Source: Pseudolysinimonas sp051954455
GTDB taxonomy: Bacteria > Actinomycetota > Actinomycetes > Actinomycetales > Microbacteriaceae
Length of the DNA: 64,000 nt
Assembly: GCF_051954455.1 (NCBI RefSeq)
Contig: NZ_JBQCHS010000017.1
Coordinates: 1 to 64,000, forward strand
Direction: 5' to 3'
Both the position numbers and the translations under genes were made by a program. Every line of letters begins with the position of its first letter. The first letter of the stretch is position 1. Positions 1 to 10,020 of the stretch are shown here, piece by piece. The notes beneath the pieces were generated by a model. It made no database searches and was not told where the DNA came from. It worked only from the letters and a program-made list of their open reading frames with translations.

Positions 1-1332
<1,332 letters not shown>

Positions 1333-1453
1333 GGTGACCCTTTCCGGCCCGCCGTCGGTGTACCGCGGGCATCACTAGGACCCATGTCAAGTCCCCCGCG
1401 CCATTCGCCGAAACGAAGGTGTCCGAGGGAACCCGACCGGGTCCTGAAGAACG

Positions 1454-1464
1454 ATTATCGCACA
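1454..1464 (-). promoter_or_regulatory. Candidate extended -10 promoter for sigA
   Basis: On the minus strand the sequence reads TGTGCGATAAT, an extended -10 element (TGNGATAAT-like) about 120 bp before the sigA start. It overlaps the stop codon of the MFS gene. No convincing -35 is visible, which fits extended -10 promoters. A TTGACA also occurs at 1385-1390 but has no -10 at a proper distance. Confidence 0.4.
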
Positions 1465-2816
1465 GGCTGCGACGGCATTCCGCCGTCACCACCCCTGTTC
1501 GGGCGACGTCGTCCACCGCGCACCCGTCGGAAGAGTGCAACCCAGAAGGGGGCGATGATTATTCCGTCCTCGAGGAACATCCGCGCTCGGGTGCGGCGGC
1601 GCGCGACCAGCAGGCCGACGAGCGCGACGAGCGCGACCCCGAAGGGCGCGAGGAACGCGACTCGGAACGCGTCGTACGAGTACAGGACCGCGACCGGCGC
1701 GTCGTGACCGGCTCGTGCGTCGAGGAGCAGGCCGATCGCGAACATCCCCACGAACGCGCCGATGAAGCCGCCCGAGTTGGCGATCCCGCTCGCAGAGCCG
1801 CCGGCGTGCGACGGGTTGAACGTGCGCGCGAAGTCGAGACCCACCATCGATCCCGGCCCGGCGACGCCGATCCCGAGGAACGCGAGCATCACGAACCAGA
1901 GCGGCGGGATCCCGGGCCAGAGGAGCAGGAGCGCCAGGAAGCCGTAGCTCAGCGCCCCGACGCCGAGCACGAGGTTGCTGCGCCGCATCGGGAAGCGCGC
2001 GACGATCCATCCGATGGTCGGACCGCCCACGACCGAGGCGGCGACGAAGAGCCCCATGACCGCCGCCGCGAGCCCGATCGGCAGCCCGATCGCCTGGGTC
2101 AGGAACGGGTACCCCCAGAGCACGCCGAGGAGGTTCGGAAGCGCCCCGAGCATCATGTGCGCCCAGAACCCCAGCTGCGTGCCCGGCCGGGCGAGGGCGC
2201 TGCGCAGGATGGCGGGGCGGCCGCCGACCGGGATGGGCGTGGTGAGCGGCAGGGGCTCGCCGGGTCGCACCAGCAGGAGGACGAGCACCGTCGACAGCAC
2301 CGACAGGGCCACCGCCGAGAGGAAGGCGACCTGCCAGCTCGTCTCCCGCAGCAGCAGGGCGAACGGCAGGGCCGAGACGATCTGGCCGAGCGATCCGAGC
2401 ATCCCGACCCACTGGAGCAGCTGCGGCAGCAGCCGCGGCGTGAACCAGCCGGGCAGCAGCCGGATGACGGAGAGGAAGGTGAACGCGTCGCCGCAGCCGA
2501 CCAGCACTCGGCCGACGACCGCGACGCCGACCACCGGCGAGAACGCCACCACCAGCTGACCGAGCGCCATGAGCGCGGCGCCGATCGCGAGGATGCGCCG
2601 CGAGCCGAAACGGTCGAGGAGCACGCCGACCGGCACCTGCAGGAGGCCGTAGACGGCCGTCTGCACGACCGCGACCGTCGAGAGCGCCGCCGCCGTCGTC
2701 GCGAACCGCTGGGTGGCCTCCACCCCGGCGACGCCGAACGTGCTCCGCTGGGTGACCGCGACGAGGTAGGCGAAGACGCCGATCCCGAAGACGAGCCAGG
2801 CCCGGCGGGAGTTCAT
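1455..2816 (-). CDS. MFS transporter
   Basis: Major facilitator superfamily permease of 453 residues. About 12 hydrophobic segments are visible in two halves; the first begins at residue 7 and is followed by a loop with the family-type LLDRFGSRRIL signature near residues 85-95. The C-terminal 35 residues are basic and cytoplasmic. Substrate cannot be read from the sequence. The ATG at 2816 has TAGCCT six bases upstream and no clear ribosome site, suggesting a leaderless message. It lies downstream of the PAC2 gene on the same strand and directly before sigA. Confidence 0.85.
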   Translation of the reverse strand: MNSRRAWLVFGIGVFAYLVAVTQRSTFGVAGVEATQRFATTAAALSTVAVVQTAVYGLLQVPVGVLLDRFGSRRILAIGAALMALGQLVVAFSPVVGVAVVGRVLVGCGDAFTFLSVIRLLPGWFTPRLLPQLLQWVGMLGSLGQIVSALPFALLLRETSWQVAFLSAVALSVLSTVLVLLLVRPGEPLPLTTPIPVGGRPAILRSALARPGTQLGFWAHMMLGALPNLLGVLWGYPFLTQAIGLPIGLAAAVMGLFVAASVVGGPTIGWIVARFPMRRSNLVLGVGALSYGFLALLLLWPGIPPLWFVMLAFLGIGVAGPGSMVGLDFARTFNPSHAGGSASGIANSGGFIGAFVGMFAIGLLLDARAGHDAPVAVLYSYDAFRVAFLAPFGVALVALVGLLVARRRTRARMFLEDGIIIAPFWVALFRRVRGGRRRPNRGGDGGMPSQPVR

Positions 2817-2822
2817 CCCCTC

Positions 2823-2828
2823 AGGCTA
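2823..2828 (-). promoter_or_regulatory. -10 hexamer of a probable leaderless promoter (MFS gene)
   Basis: TAGCCT lies six bases before the ATG at 2816, leaving no room for a 5' leader. One of a recurring set in this window. Confidence 0.45.
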
Positions 2829-2851
2829 GAGGCGCGTGCGCGCGGGTCGGC

Positions 2852-3763
2852 TCAGCGATCGTCGTCGCGGCGGTTGGCGAGGAACTTCTCGAGCTCCGCG
2901 GCGATCGACTCGGCGCTCGGCAGCTCCCCGCTCTCGTCGACGAGCGGCGACGGCAGCGGGTTCTCCTCCATGTACGAGTCGTGGCGCGCCTCGAGCGTGC
3001 CGACGAGGCGCTGCAGCTCGGGGTTGTTCTCGACCTGGTCGTCGACCTTCGCGATGAAGTCGCGGTTCTCCTCGCGCAGCTTCTCGGTCGGGAAGATGAG
3101 GCCGGTCGCGGCACTGATGCTCTCGAGCGCCGTCACCGCGGCCATCGGGAACTCGGTGTCGGAGAGGTAATGCGGGATGAGGAGGACGAACCCGGCGGTC
3201 GGATGGCCGAGCTCCGCGAGACGGTACTCGACGAGATGCAGGGCGTTCGAGGGCAGCTGGGTCGACGGCTTCCACACCGACATGGCGTCGATGAGGTCCG
3301 TGCGGTTGCCGCTCACCGTGACGCCGATCGGACGGGTATGCGGGGTCGGCATCGGGATGGCGTGCACCCAGGTCGTGTCCCTCACCTGGTAACGCTGGAC
3401 GAGCTGGATGATCGCCTGGCTGAACCGCTCCCACTGGAAGTCGGGCTCGAAGCCGGTGAGGAGCAGGAACGGCTGGCCCAGCTCGTCCTTGGCGAGGTAG
3501 AGCGAGAGCTTGGCCGGCTTGTAGTCGGTCAGATGATCCTGCACGAAGGTCATGATCGGACGCCGCGCCCGGTAGTCGAGCAGCGCGTCGGTGTCGAAAG
3601 CCGCGATCTCACGCATCTCGAGGTTGTCGAGGAGGTACTCGCTCACCTGGCTCACCGCGCCCCCGGCGTCGGAGAAGCCGGTGAGCCCGGCGACGAGGTG
3701 CAGCCCCGCGGGCACGGTCGTCGCGTCGAGGGAGAGGTCGTAGAGTCCGCCCGGGTCGCGCAT
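2852..3763 (-). CDS. PAC2 family protein
   Basis: 303-residue member of the PAC2 family (named after the proteasome assembly chaperone 2 fold), found throughout Actinobacteria. No function is established for the bacterial members. The N-terminus has the family-typical GLTGFSDAGGAVSQ at about residues 27-40, then DYRARRP, followed by the alpha/beta core and an acidic, charged C-terminal tail of about 40 residues. The ATG at 3763 is preceded at six bases by TAAAAT, so the transcript is probably leaderless. It is transcribed away from the leucyl aminopeptidase gene. Confidence 0.88.
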   Translation of the reverse strand: MRDPGGLYDLSLDATTVPAGLHLVAGLTGFSDAGGAVSQVSEYLLDNLEMREIAAFDTDALLDYRARRPIMTFVQDHLTDYKPAKLSLYLAKDELGQPFLLLTGFEPDFQWERFSQAIIQLVQRYQVRDTTWVHAIPMPTPHTRPIGVTVSGNRTDLIDAMSVWKPSTQLPSNALHLVEYRLAELGHPTAGFVLLIPHYLSDTEFPMAAVTALESISAATGLIFPTEKLREENRDFIAKVDDQVENNPELQRLVGTLEARHDSYMEENPLPSPLVDESGELPSAESIAAELEKFLANRRDDDR

Positions 3764-3769
3764 GCGTCG

Positions 3770-3775
3770 ATTTTA
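3770..3775 (-). promoter_or_regulatory. -10 hexamer of a probable leaderless promoter (PAC2 gene)
   Basis: TAAAAT, close to the TATAAT consensus, six bases before the ATG at 3763. Confidence 0.5.
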
Positions 3776-3856
3776 GGGCGGCGCCTCGCGCGACCGCCGG
3801 AGGCGGAGGCCCCCTCCGGCACGCCCACAGCGAACAGGGCGCAGCCGCCGCGGAGA

Positions 3857-3862
3857 TAGCGT
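3857..3862 (+). promoter_or_regulatory. -10 hexamer of a probable leaderless promoter (leucyl aminopeptidase)
   Basis: TAGCGT six bases before the ATG at 3869, with no ribosome site between. Confidence 0.45.
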
Positions 3863-3868
3863 GGCGAC

Positions 3869-5356
3869 ATGACCTCCCCTGCTCTCGCCTTCCGCACCGA
3901 TCCCCTCGTCGACGTCGACGCCGACGTCCTCGTCGTGGGGGTCGTTCCCGGCGATGACGGCCCGCGGCTCGCCTCCGACCACCCCGCGCTCGCCGGCATC
4001 GACGCGGCGCTCGCGTCCATCGGCGCGACCGGCCGGGCGGAGCAGCTCGTGCGGGTGCCCTCACCCGAGGGGTTCCGCGCGCCCCTCGCCCTCCTCGGCC
4101 TCGGCGCCGCGGAGCCGACCCCGGACGCGTTGCGGACCGCGGCGGGGGCTGCCGCCCGCCAGCTCGCCGGCGTCGGAACCGTCGCCTTCGCACTCCCGGG
4201 CGCCGACTCCGCGTCCCTGTCGGCCGTCGCCGAGGGGGCCGCGCTCGGGGCCTACGCCTTCGCCGGCTACCGCACCGAGGCGCCCATCGCGCCGGTGGAG
4301 CGCGTCGAGCTCGTCGTGACCGCGGCGCCGGATGAGCCGGAGGCGCTGCTCGCCCGCGCCGCGGCCGTCGCCGACGCGGTCCACGGGGTCCGCGATCTCG
4401 CCAGCACCGCCCCCAATCTGCTCGACCCCGCGGCGCTCGCCCAGGCCGCGGTCGACGCGGCGCGCGACCTGCCCGTGGAGGTCGAGGTCCTCGACGAGCA
4501 GGAGCTCGCCGCCGGCGGCTTCGGCGGCATCCTCGCGGTGGGCAAGGGGTCGACCCGACCGCCGCGGCTCGTCGTCGTCCGGTACGCGCCGGAGGGCGCG
4601 GAACGGCACCTCGCGCTCGTCGGCAAGGGCATCACCTACGACTCGGGCGGCTACTCGATGAAGACGGTCGAGGGGCTCATCGGCATGAAGTACGACATGA
4701 CCGGCGCGGCCGCCGTGCTCCACGTCGTCCTCGCCGCGGCGCGCCTCGGCCTGCCCATCCGGCTCACCGCGTGGCTGTGCATCGCCGAGAACATGGTCTC
4801 GGGCGACGCCATGCGTCCGGACGACGTGATCACGATCCGTGGCGGCAGGACCGTCGAGGTGCTCAACACCGACGCCGAGGGACGGCTCGTCATGGCCGAC
4901 GGCATCGTCGCTGCGAGCGAGGAGCAGCCCGACGCGATCGTCGACGTCGCGACCCTCACCGGCGGCGCGCGCATCGCGCTCGGCGAGCGGATCATCCCGG
5001 TCATGGGCGACGCCGAGCTGAGCGAGCGGATGGTCGCCGCGGGCGAGCGGGTCGGCGAGACCCTCTGGCGGATGCCGCTCCCGTCCGACGTGCGCACGCT
5101 GCTCGACAGCGACGTCGCCGACATCCTCAACTCGCGGCCCGGCAAGCGGCAGGGGCACATGCTCCAGGGCGGGCTCTTCCTGCAGTTCTTCGTCGGGACA
5201 CGCCCGGACGGCACGCCGATCCCGTGGGCGCACCTGGACATCGCCGGACCGGCCAACAACCCCGGCGGCGCCTACGGCTTCACGCCCAAGGGACCGACCG
5301 GCACCGCGGTCAGGACCCTGCTCGCGCTCACGGAAGACTTCGCCCGAAAGGGCTAG
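3869..5356 (+). CDS. pepA: Leucyl aminopeptidase (M17 family)
   Basis: Cytosolic M17 metallopeptidase that removes N-terminal amino acids; 495 residues, a normal length. The C-terminal catalytic domain carries the signatures GKGITYDSGGYSMK (about residues 251-264), with metal-binding Lys and Asp, YDMTGAAAV, and NTDAEGRL near residue 333, which contains the metal-binding Asp and Glu and the Arg of the active site. The N-terminal half is the variable macro-like domain. It corresponds to M. tuberculosis Rv2213, which also precedes the E2 and lip genes. A hairpin terminator follows the stop. Confidence 0.95.
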   Translation: MTSPALAFRTDPLVDVDADVLVVGVVPGDDGPRLASDHPALAGIDAALASIGATGRAEQLVRVPSPEGFRAPLALLGLGAAEPTPDALRTAAGAAARQLAGVGTVAFALPGADSASLSAVAEGAALGAYAFAGYRTEAPIAPVERVELVVTAAPDEPEALLARAAAVADAVHGVRDLASTAPNLLDPAALAQAAVDAARDLPVEVEVLDEQELAAGGFGGILAVGKGSTRPPRLVVVRYAPEGAERHLALVGKGITYDSGGYSMKTVEGLIGMKYDMTGAAAVLHVVLAAARLGLPIRLTAWLCIAENMVSGDAMRPDDVITIRGGRTVEVLNTDAEGRLVMADGIVAASEEQPDAIVDVATLTGGARIALGERIIPVMGDAELSERMVAAGERVGETLWRMPLPSDVRTLLDSDVADILNSRPGKRQGHMLQGGLFLQFFVGTRPDGTPIPWAHLDIAGPANNPGGAYGFTPKGPTGTAVRTLLALTEDFARKG

Positions 5357-5364
5357 GGTTGACG

Positions 5365-5385
5365 ACGGCAGGAATCACCTGCCGT
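5365..5385 (+). terminator. Rho-independent terminator after the leucyl aminopeptidase
   Basis: Stem ACGGCAGG / CCTGCCGT (8 bp, perfect) with the 5-base loop AATCA, followed by TTCGTCC. It begins 9 bases after the stop codon. Confidence 0.65.
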
Positions 5386-5453
5386 TTCGTCCGCACCGCG
5401 ACGCCACCCCTTTGCGCGGTGCTCACTCCGCTTCATGCACAGGGAGATGCCGG

Positions 5454-6827
5454 GTGTCCGAGCAGAACTTCGACCTCGTCGTGCTGGGCGCCGGAAGCGG
5501 GGGCTACGCCGCCGCGCTCCGGGCCGCCGAGCTGGGCCTCACCGTGGGCCTCATCGAGAAGGGCAAGGTGGGCGGCACGTGCCTCCACGTCGGGTGCATC
5601 CCGACGAAGGCGCTGCTGCACTCCGCCGAGATCGCCGATCACGCGCGTGACGCCGCCCGCTTCGGCGTGCAGGCCACGCTGAACGGCATCGACCTCGGTG
5701 CCGTCGCGCAGTACCGGGACAGCATCGTGTCGAGCAAGTGGAAGGGTCTGCAGGGGCTCATCAAGGCGCGCGGCATCACCACCATCGAGGGCGAGGGGCG
5801 CCTCACCTCGCCCACGACCGTGCAGGTCGGCGATGTCACGGTCATCGGCAAGAACGTCGTCCTCGCGACGGGTTCCTACTCCCGCACGCTCCCCGGTCTC
5901 GAGATCGGCGGGCGGGTCATCACCTCCGAGCAGGCGCTCAACCTGGACTTCGTGCCGCGCAAGGCGCTGGTCCTCGGCGGCGGCGTCATCGGTGTCGAGT
6001 TCTCCAGCGTCTGGAAGAGCTGGGGAGCCGACGTGCAGATCATCGAGGCGCTGCCGCACCTCGTCCCGAACGAGGACGAGTCGGTCTCGAAGCAGTTCGA
6101 GCGCGCGTTCCGCAAGCGCGGCATCGAGTTCAGCCTCGGCGTGCGCTTCCAGTCGGTCACGCAGGACGACCAGGGTGTGCATGTCACGCTCGAGAACGGC
6201 GCGACCTTCGACGGCGACATCCTCCTCGTGGCGGTCGGCCGCGGGCCGGTCACCGCGAACCTCGGCTACGAGGAGGTCGGCGTCGCCATGGATCGCGGCT
6301 TCGTCCTGACGAACGAGCGACTCCAGACCAACGTGCCGGGCGTGTACGCCGTCGGCGACATCGTCCCGGGGCTGCAGCTCGCGCACCGCGGATTCCTGCA
6401 GGGCATCTTCGTCGCCGAGGAGATCGCGGGCCTGAACCCGATCCGCCTCGAGGAGTCGACGATCCCGCGCGTCACCTACTCTGATCCGGAGGTCGCGTCC
6501 GTCGGCATCACCGAGGCGAAGGCCAAGGAGACCTACGGCGACGACCAGGTGGTCGCGTACGACTACAACCTGGCCGGCAACGGCAAGAGCCACATCCTCG
6601 AGACCTCGGGCTCGGTCAAGGTCGTGCGGGTGAAGGACGGCCCGGTCGTGGGCGTGCATATGATCGGCGCCCGTGTCGGCGAGCTGATCGGCGAGGCGCA
6701 GCTCGCGGTGGGCTGGGAGGCCTACCCGGAGGACATCGCGCCGTACATCCACGCGCACCCGACGCAGAACGAGGCGCTGGGTGAGGCGTTCCTGGCACTC
6801 GCCGGTAAGCCGCTCCACGCGATCTGA
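5454..6827 (+). CDS. lpdA: Dihydrolipoyl dehydrogenase (E3)
   Basis: FAD-dependent E3 subunit that reoxidises the lipoyl groups of 2-oxoacid dehydrogenase complexes with NAD+. From the GTG at 5454 (457 residues) the protein begins MSEQNFDLVVLGAGSGG, the FAD-binding GxGxxG. Redox cysteines are C43 and C48 in GGTCLHVGCIPTK. An NAD-binding GGGVIGVEF lies near residue 180, the second FAD motif YAVGDI near 300, and the His-Glu pair of HPTQNEALGE at the C-terminus. The GTG is chosen over an ATG 42 bases upstream because AGGGAGA sits 6 bases before it and the family starts here. Next gene is the E2, so E3 and E2 form an operon. Confidence 0.96.
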   Translation: MSEQNFDLVVLGAGSGGYAAALRAAELGLTVGLIEKGKVGGTCLHVGCIPTKALLHSAEIADHARDAARFGVQATLNGIDLGAVAQYRDSIVSSKWKGLQGLIKARGITTIEGEGRLTSPTTVQVGDVTVIGKNVVLATGSYSRTLPGLEIGGRVITSEQALNLDFVPRKALVLGGGVIGVEFSSVWKSWGADVQIIEALPHLVPNEDESVSKQFERAFRKRGIEFSLGVRFQSVTQDDQGVHVTLENGATFDGDILLVAVGRGPVTANLGYEEVGVAMDRGFVLTNERLQTNVPGVYAVGDIVPGLQLAHRGFLQGIFVAEEIAGLNPIRLEESTIPRVTYSDPEVASVGITEAKAKETYGDDQVVAYDYNLAGNGKSHILETSGSVKVVRVKDGPVVGVHMIGARVGELIGEAQLAVGWEAYPEDIAPYIHAHPTQNEALGEAFLALAGKPLHAI

Positions 6828-6872
6828 CCCCCGGACTACCCTGAACAGCACCACGAATAAGGAGCATCACCG

Positions 6873-8483
6873 ATGAGCGAATCCGTCAGCCTTCCTGCGC
6901 TCGGGGAGAGCGTCACGGAGGGCACGGTGACCCGCTGGCTCAAGAAGGTCGGCGACCGGGTTGAGGTCGACGAGCCGCTGCTCGAGGTCTCGACCGACAA
7001 GGTCGACACCGAGATCCCGTCGCCGGTCGCCGGGGTCATCGAGCAGATCCTCGTGCAGGAGGACGAGACGGTCGAGGTCGGCACCGCCCTCGTGACCATC
7101 GGGGACGGCTCGGGTGGCGGCGACGCTGCTCCGGAGGCGCCCGCCGCGGCGGCTCCCGAGCAGGCGGCACCGGTCGAGCAGCCGGCGGCGCCGGTGCAGG
7201 CCGCACCGGTCCCGGAGGACGCGCAGCCCGCTCCCGCACCCGAGCAGAGCGCGCCGCAGGCGGCCGCGGTGCAGGCTGCCGCGACGCCGACCGTGCCCGC
7301 TCCGCAGCCGACACCGGCGGAGACCGGTGTGCCGTCGACCGAGCAGCCGGCCGAGGCCGAGCAGGCCGCCCCCGCTCCGCAGCAGCCCGTCGCCGAGCCC
7401 GCCGCGCCCGAGCAGCCGCAGGCGGCACCGACCGTCGACGCCGGTGCCTCGTACGCGACGCCCTCCCCCGCCGCCGAGACCGCGGCGCCCGAGGCGGCGT
7501 CCGCTCCTCCGGCTCCCGCCGCTCCGGCCGAGCCCGCCCCGGCGCCCGCCGCCGAGGCGCAGCAGAATGCCGCGTCGCACGCCGGCTACGTGACCCCGAT
7601 CGTGCGCAAGCTCGCCCACGAGAAGGGGATCGACCTCGGTTCCGTCACCGGCACCGGGGTCGGGGGCCGCATCCGCAAGCAGGACGTGCTCGACGCGTCG
7701 TCGGCACCGGCCGCCGCCGAGGCTCCGGCCGACAGCGCCGCGCCGCGAGAGGCCGCCGCGGTGTCGCCGCTGCGCGGCACGACCGTGCCGATGTCGCGCC
7801 TGCGCAAGGTGGTCGCGGAGCGTGCTGTCGTCTCCATGCAGACGCTGGCGCAGCTCACGACCGTCGTGGAGGTCGACGTCACCAAGGTCGCCGCGCTGCG
7901 CGATCGGGTGAAGGGCGACTTCCTCGAGAAGACCGGCACCAAGCTGAGCTTCCTGCCGTTCTTCACCCTGGCGGCCGCGGAGGCGCTGCGCCAGTTCCCG
8001 ATCATCAACTCGACGGTGGACGGCGACAGCATCGTCTACCCCGACCACGAGAACATCAGCATCGCGGTCGACACCGAGCGCGGCCTCCTCACCCCGGTGA
8101 TCCGCGACGCGGGCGAGCTGAACATCGCGCAGCTGTCGCAGCAGATCGCCGACCTGGCGGCCCGCACCCGCGACAACAAGCTGAAGCCCGACGAGCTCGC
8201 CGGTGGCACCTTCACGGTGACGAACACCGGCTCGCGCGGCGCGCTGTTCGACACCCCGATCGTGTTCCTGCCGCAGTCGGCGATCCTCGGGACGGGCATC
8301 GTCGCGAAGAAGCCGGTCGTGGTCAGCGAAGACGGCCTCGACGCGATCGCGATCCGGTCGACGGTCTACCTCGCCCTCTCCTACGACCACCGCATCGTGG
8401 ACGGGGCCGACGCCGCCCGCTTCCTCGGCGCCGTCAAGGAGCGCCTCGAGGCCGCGGACTTCGCCGCTGACCTCGGCATCTGA
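6873..8483 (+). CDS. sucB: 2-oxoglutarate dehydrogenase-type E2 (dihydrolipoamide succinyltransferase)
   Basis: E2 acyltransferase of 536 residues; in Actinobacteria this protein (DlaT/SucB) can serve pyruvate and 2-oxoglutarate dehydrogenases. One lipoyl domain (residues 1-80) with attachment Lys43 in STDKVDTEI is followed by about 145 residues of Ala/Pro/Glu-rich linker. Then come an E3/E1-binding domain (about 238-273, VTPIVRKLAHEKG to GRIRKQDVL) and the catalytic domain ending in SYDHRIVDGADAA with H506 and D510. Many actinobacterial homologues carry two or three lipoyl domains, so a single one is notable. An AAGGAG ribosome site precedes the ATG. E3, lipB and lipA are close by. Confidence 0.93.
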   Translation: MSESVSLPALGESVTEGTVTRWLKKVGDRVEVDEPLLEVSTDKVDTEIPSPVAGVIEQILVQEDETVEVGTALVTIGDGSGGGDAAPEAPAAAAPEQAAPVEQPAAPVQAAPVPEDAQPAPAPEQSAPQAAAVQAAATPTVPAPQPTPAETGVPSTEQPAEAEQAAPAPQQPVAEPAAPEQPQAAPTVDAGASYATPSPAAETAAPEAASAPPAPAAPAEPAPAPAAEAQQNAASHAGYVTPIVRKLAHEKGIDLGSVTGTGVGGRIRKQDVLDASSAPAAAEAPADSAAPREAAAVSPLRGTTVPMSRLRKVVAERAVVSMQTLAQLTTVVEVDVTKVAALRDRVKGDFLEKTGTKLSFLPFFTLAAAEALRQFPIINSTVDGDSIVYPDHENISIAVDTERGLLTPVIRDAGELNIAQLSQQIADLAARTRDNKLKPDELAGGTFTVTNTGSRGALFDTPIVFLPQSAILGTGIVAKKPVVVSEDGLDAIAIRSTVYLALSYDHRIVDGADAARFLGAVKERLEAADFAADLGI

Positions 8484-8507
8484 TCCGATCCCGCAGCGCC
8501 GACGCCG

Positions 8508-9914
8508 TCACCTTCCGGGTGGCGGCGTCGCCGTCTGTCCGGGTGTCGCGGCCGGCTCCGGCGCGATGATGTCGCGGATGCGCCACCCGTCGTCGCCGCG
8601 CACGAGCAGCAGCGAGACTCCCCCGCCGACGGCGATGAGCGCCGACCCTCCGATCCGCTCGGTGAGCGCCGGGGGCGCGTCGCCCGCGCCGGCCAGGGGG
8701 TCGGGCGGGAGCCGACCGCCGACCTGCCCGACCCGGATCGCCTCGCGGTCGGCATCGGCCGCCGCCGAGTCCGGCTGATCCGCCGCGTCGAGACACAGGA
8801 TCGACAGCTCGTCCCGGCACGATGCGCGGGCACGGAGCAGGGGCGTCGCCGCGGCGACCGGATCGTCGCCCGTGACGGCGGGGTCGGTCGCGGCGTCGCG
8901 CGACGAACCGGTGGACGTCGCAGCGGGCGCCGGGGACGCGGACCGCTCCCCCGCGGCGACCGCGCCGCCCGGAGTCGGCGCAGGGATCACCAGGACCGCC
9001 ACGACGAGAGACAGCGCCCCGGCGCCCACGCCGAGCACCAGCCGCCGCCGCGCGGACGACCACCGCGCCCAGCGTGCGCGCGCCGCGGCGGCGAGCTCCG
9101 CGGCGGGCGAGCGGTCGAGGAGCTCCTCGACACGCGTGGCCCACGCCCACGCCTTCGGCGTCGGCCGGACCTCCGCCACCGGGGAGCCGACCGGGACGAC
9201 GCGTCCGTGCGCGGACCCCGTCGTCGTGGGCGCATCGCCCATCCGGACCGGCAGGGCCGCGGCGACCTCGAAGATCCCGCCCGCGATGCGCCCGGCGATC
9301 TCCGCGTCCGGCGCCGCCAGCACCTCGACGTGCAACCGCTGCGCCGCCTCGCGCCGGGCGCCCCCGACACGCGCGAGCACCGCCGCGGCGAGCTCACGGA
9401 GCGCCGCCCGGTCGGCCGCGACCTCCGGGACCCGCTCGAGCGCGACCTCGGGCAGCCCCGCCTCGAACACGCTCGACGAGCCGAACCCGGTCAGCGTCGG
9501 CGCGCCGTCCGCATCGAATCGCACGCAGGCTGCGGTCAGCGCCCCGTGGGCGACGCCCGCCGCGTGCAGCCGCCGGACGGTCTCCGCGAGCGGCGCGAGG
9601 ATCGTGACGGCCTCGCCGCCCTCGAGCTCCGCGCGTTCGGCCAGGAGGTGGGCGAGGTCGTCGCCGAGTCGCGGCAGGACGAGGACGAGCCGATCGTCGT
9701 CGGCCGCCGCATCCCGCAGCTCGATGATGTGCGCGCCAGCTCCGCGATCGAGTGCCGCCGCCTCCCGGAGCGCGGCCGGATCGTCGGCCCCGGTCACCTT
9801 CAGCACGACCGTACCCGGGGGTTCGCCGCCGTGAGCGAGGAACACGGTTGAGCGTGCGCCGCGCTCGATCCGGCGCAGCACCCGGTATCCCGCGATCTCG
9901 CCCGCCTCGTCCAC
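8508..9914 (-). CDS. Membrane-anchored protein-kinase-like protein, probably a pseudokinase
   Basis: 468 residues from the GTG at 9914. Residues 8-200 resemble the N-lobe and early C-lobe of a Ser/Thr protein kinase: GYRVLRRIE, then VVLKV with K39 in the place of the ATP-binding Lys. The catalytic loop reads AHGALTAACV (122-131), lacking the catalytic Asp, and the DFG triplet is replaced by GFG at 143-145, so catalysis is unlikely. One transmembrane helix is at about 288-310, followed by a roughly 155-residue Ala/Pro-rich, presumably extracellular tail with two cysteines. The start is inferred from where the kinase fold begins; upstream codons in this frame look non-coding. Divergent from lipB. 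Confidence 0.7.
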   Translation of the reverse strand: MDEAGEIAGYRVLRRIERGARSTVFLAHGGEPPGTVVLKVTGADDPAALREAAALDRGAGAHIIELRDAAADDDRLVLVLPRLGDDLAHLLAERAELEGGEAVTILAPLAETVRRLHAAGVAHGALTAACVRFDADGAPTLTGFGSSSVFEAGLPEVALERVPEVAADRAALRELAAAVLARVGGARREAAQRLHVEVLAAPDAEIAGRIAGGIFEVAAALPVRMGDAPTTTGSAHGRVVPVGSPVAEVRPTPKAWAWATRVEELLDRSPAAELAAAARARWARWSSARRRLVLGVGAGALSLVVAVLVIPAPTPGGAVAAGERSASPAPAATSTGSSRDAATDPAVTGDDPVAAATPLLRARASCRDELSILCLDAADQPDSAAADADREAIRVGQVGGRLPPDPLAGAGDAPPALTERIGGSALIAVGGGVSLLLVRGDDGWRIRDIIAPEPAATPGQTATPPPGR

Positions 9915-10007
9915 CGGTCCATGCTCACCGCACGCCGGCGGCCTGCGGGACCGCACGCCACGCGCTGTGGATCGACCGCGCGCACCACGGCCCGGGGTGG
10001 AGCGGCG

Positions 10008-10013
10008 TAGGGT
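10008..10013 (+). promoter_or_regulatory. -10 hexamer of a probable leaderless promoter (lipB)
   Basis: TAGGGT seven bases before the ATG at 10021, supporting that ATG over an in-frame ATG 54 bases upstream. Confidence 0.45.
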
Positions 10014-10020
10014 CGACGCC

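Noticed and set aside
1385..1390. TTGACA on the minus strand before sigA as a -35 element
   Set aside because: No TANNNT hexamer lies 16-19 bases downstream; the extended -10 at 1454-1464 is a better candidate.
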